A DNA stretch of 7,064 nt from Spirochaetia bacterium. Its GTDB lineage: Bacteria; Spirochaetota; Spirochaetia; Treponematales; Breznakiellaceae. Both the position numbers and the translations under genes were made by a program. The DNA lies in assembly GCA_025997495.1 (NCBI GenBank), contig BNUR01000143.1:1-7064 (forward strand), in the 5' to 3' direction. Of this stretch, positions 5,813 to 7,064 are shown piece after piece (the stretch's first letter is position 1; each line of letters opens with the position of its first letter). Below the pieces are notes generated by a model, which was not told the origin of the DNA, ran no database searches, and saw only the letters and a program-made list of their open reading frames with translations.

Positions 5813-6847
5813 CTAATCCCCGCGTACTTCCCGCACCGCCTTTTCCCGGGCCGCAATCACCCGGTCGCACCAGGCGTCAAACTCCGGGTCTTCCTTTTGC
5901 AGTTCCTTGTGGGCCAGCACATATTCGATGGTTGCCCGGATGCCCTGGTCAAAGCGGACTTTGGCGGTAAAACCCGGAACCAGCCGTTTCAGTTTGGTAT
6001 TGTCGAAAACTACGGAGTTTGCCTTGTCTCCGGTAAGGCTGCCGGTAAGGTCGTAATCGCTGGTAGCCGCCAGGAAGTCGCTGGATATGTGGACGGCATT
6101 AAGGGGGCGGTGGAGGGCGGCGGCGATGGCGGCATAGACCTGGTTCCAGGTGACGGTTTCGTCGGAGGTGATCTGCACCGTCTCCCCTATGGCGTGGCTA
6201 TTGCCCAGGAGACCGATGAAGCCCCGGGCAAAGTCGCTATTGTGGGTCATGGTCCACAGGCTTGTCCCGTCGCCGTGGATGATCACCGGCTTTCCGTCCA
6301 GGATCCGCTTGGCCACCTGCCAACTGCCGTTTTTTCCGTGAACACCCAGGGGGATGCTCCGTTCGTCGTAGGTATGGCTGGGGCGGATGATGGTGATGGG
6401 GTAGCCCTCATCCCGGTACTTTTTGACGAGGAACTCCTCCACCGCAATCTTGTCCCGGGAATACTGCCAGTAGGGATTCGCCAGGGGGGTGCTTTCGGTG
6501 ATGAGGTAGTTTTGCGGGGGTTTCTGGTAGGCCGAGGCGGAACTGAAACACATGTATTGCCTGGTTTTGTCCCGGAAAAGCCGGTAGTCCCGCTCCACAT
6601 GGGCGGCAGTAAAGGTGATAAAGTCCGCCACCACATCAAAGTTGTGGCCCTTAATTTTTTCGGCAATGTCCGCCTCATCGTTGATATCCCCGCGGATTTC
6701 CTTGACTGGAGTTCCGGCAGGAGCCTTAGGGAACTCACCATTGCGGCTGCCCCGGTTAAGTAGATACAGATCATGGCCCTGTTCCAGTAAAGCCCGGGTT
6801 ATTGCGGAACTGATGGTACCGGTTCCGCCGATAAATAATATTTTCAT
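5813..6847 (-). CDS. NAD(P)-dependent epimerase/dehydratase-like protein (extended/atypical SDR)
   Basis: This 344-aa protein has a Rossmann nucleotide-binding start, MKILFIGGTGTISSAI, with GGTGTIS at 7-13 (the usual last glycine is serine), and NRG at 31-33 after the second strand, where R32 could favour NADP. Further SDR marks are D53 in RGDIND, FSSASAY at 101-107, the catalytic pair Y129 and K133 in YSRDK, and IIRPSHTYDE at 153-162. The C-terminal half (about 185-315) forms the substrate-binding part, with the HGDGTSLWTMTHNSDFARG segment at 191-209. It probably acts on a sugar nucleotide or related small molecule; the substrate cannot be read. It resembles the CSP41/epimerase group in its start motif. 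The ATG has AAGGAG six bases upstream and a consensus promoter further up. It appears to be a single-gene unit. Family call sure, function unknown. Confidence 0.9.
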   Translation of the reverse strand: MKILFIGGTGTISSAITRALLEQGHDLYLLNRGSRNGEFPKAPAGTPVKEIRGDINDEADIAEKIKGHNFDVVADFITFTAAHVERDYRLFRDKTRQYMCFSSASAYQKPPQNYLITESTPLANPYWQYSRDKIAVEEFLVKKYRDEGYPITIIRPSHTYDERSIPLGVHGKNGSWQVAKRILDGKPVIIHGDGTSLWTMTHNSDFARGFIGLLGNSHAIGETVQITSDETVTWNQVYAAIAAALHRPLNAVHISSDFLAATSDYDLTGSLTGDKANSVVFDNTKLKRLVPGFTAKVRFDQGIRATIEYVLAHKELQKEDPEFDAWCDRVIAAREKAVREVRGD

Positions 6848-6853
6848 AGATTG

Positions 6854-6859
6854 CTCCTT
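6854..6859 (-). promoter_or_regulatory. Shine-Dalgarno site of the epimerase gene
   Basis: AAGGAG lies six bases ahead of the ATG. Its upstream end overlaps by two bases an 8-bp inverted repeat (6858-6865 with 6878-6885), which could hide it in the mRNA. Confidence 0.8.
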
Positions 6860-6885
6860 TTATCAGTCTTAATCTGTTGATAAAA
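6858..6885. repeat. Palindrome in the epimerase leader (operator or RNA hairpin)
   Basis: TTTTATCA (6858-6865) and TGATAAAA (6878-6885) are perfect 8-bp inverted repeats with a 12-base spacer. The palindrome starts directly after the -10 box, covers the predicted transcription start, and reaches into the ribosome binding site. It could bind a dimeric repressor or fold in the mRNA leader. Confidence 0.5.
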
Positions 6886-6915
6886 AGTATAGAGAAGGCC
6901 CGGAATTGGTGTCAA
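6886..6915 (-). promoter_or_regulatory. Promoter of the epimerase gene
   Basis: On the - strand a perfect -35 TTGACA (6910-6915) and TATACT (6886-6891, 5/6 to the -10 consensus) are 18 bases apart. The predicted start is near 6879, giving a leader of about 30 bases with a good ribosome binding site. This is the strongest protein-gene promoter in the window. Confidence 0.7.
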
Positions 6916-7064
6916 TGATTGGCTGTCGTACTTATCTACAGCAATTCTAAATTTACCCTGAATCGACAAGTCCGCCATCGGTATAGAGAAAGACGAGGAA
7001 AGCAGACCATGAATCGTGGTAAGCGAAACGCAGGCAAAATCGCATGGCTTCAAAAAAAGCTACC
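6916..7064. other. Non-coding or unassigned right edge
   Basis: I see no supported gene here. The - strand frame is open from a TTG at 7053 to a TGA that overlaps the epimerase ATG, but an in-frame TAG lies just before the TTG and the frame runs through the promoter. It may be spacer or the decayed end of a neighbouring gene. Confidence 0.4.

Noticed and set aside
5780..6763. 327-codon open frame on the + strand, antisense to the epimerase gene
   Set aside because: The opposite strand has the Rossmann motif, the YxxxK pair, a good ribosome site and a promoter; this frame has none of these.
6844..7053. 69-codon - strand frame whose TGA overlaps the epimerase ATG (ATGA)
   Set aside because: The overlap looks like coupling, but the frame contains the strong epimerase promoter, starts at TTG just after an in-frame stop, and resembles no known protein.

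Overview
The window looks like chromosomal DNA of a free-living or gut-associated spirochete of the Treponema type. That placement is an inference from protein style (a DUF4838 glycan-type protein, an AAA ATPase with a DUF234 tail, an atypical short-chain dehydrogenase), from GC-rich genes separated by AT-richer spacers, and from the presence of group II intron sequence. No marker gene fixes the taxon.

Left end (1-416): no protein gene is supported. Positions 1 to about 126 are the 3' end of a group II intron on the + strand, with a recognisable domain V hairpin and a domain VI-like stem; the rest lies outside the window. Then comes a 156-bp imperfect palindrome (168-323) built from 9-nt ACRAAGGAC-type units. 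The first nine bases after the intron repeat the outer end of this palindrome, so the intron may sit in a second copy of the element.

Centre (417-4150): on the - strand a DUF4838 gene stops early, directly beside the repeats, and looks truncated. Divergent to it is a 143-aa protein of unknown function on the + strand. Its stop codon overlaps by 4 bp the stop of a - strand M24 (Xaa-Pro type) peptidase. That peptidase is the second gene of a tight two-gene operon behind a low-specificity L-threonine aldolase (TAATG overlap). Together these point to peptide turnover and to glycine release from threonine. The aldolase probably starts at a TTG codon (4123) rather than at the upstream ATG, because a GGAGG site precedes the TTG and a TATAAT box overlaps the ATG.

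Right half (4151-7064): a + strand AAA ATPase with a C-terminal nuclease-like DUF234 region is preceded by three exact 15-nt tandem repeats that encode a tiny overlapping ORF (LMAVT repeats). A - strand tRNA-Leu(GAG) follows, with its own -35/-10 promoter and a hairpin terminator. Upstream of it lies a - strand NAD(P)-dependent epimerase-like gene with a strong consensus promoter and a palindrome in its leader that touches the ribosome binding site. The last 150 bp hold no gene I can support.

Most of the window is ordinary chromosome. The least explained items are the intron-in-palindrome arrangement beside the truncated DUF4838 gene, and the tandem-repeat leader of the orphan ATPase. I found no evidence for a complete new multi-gene system.
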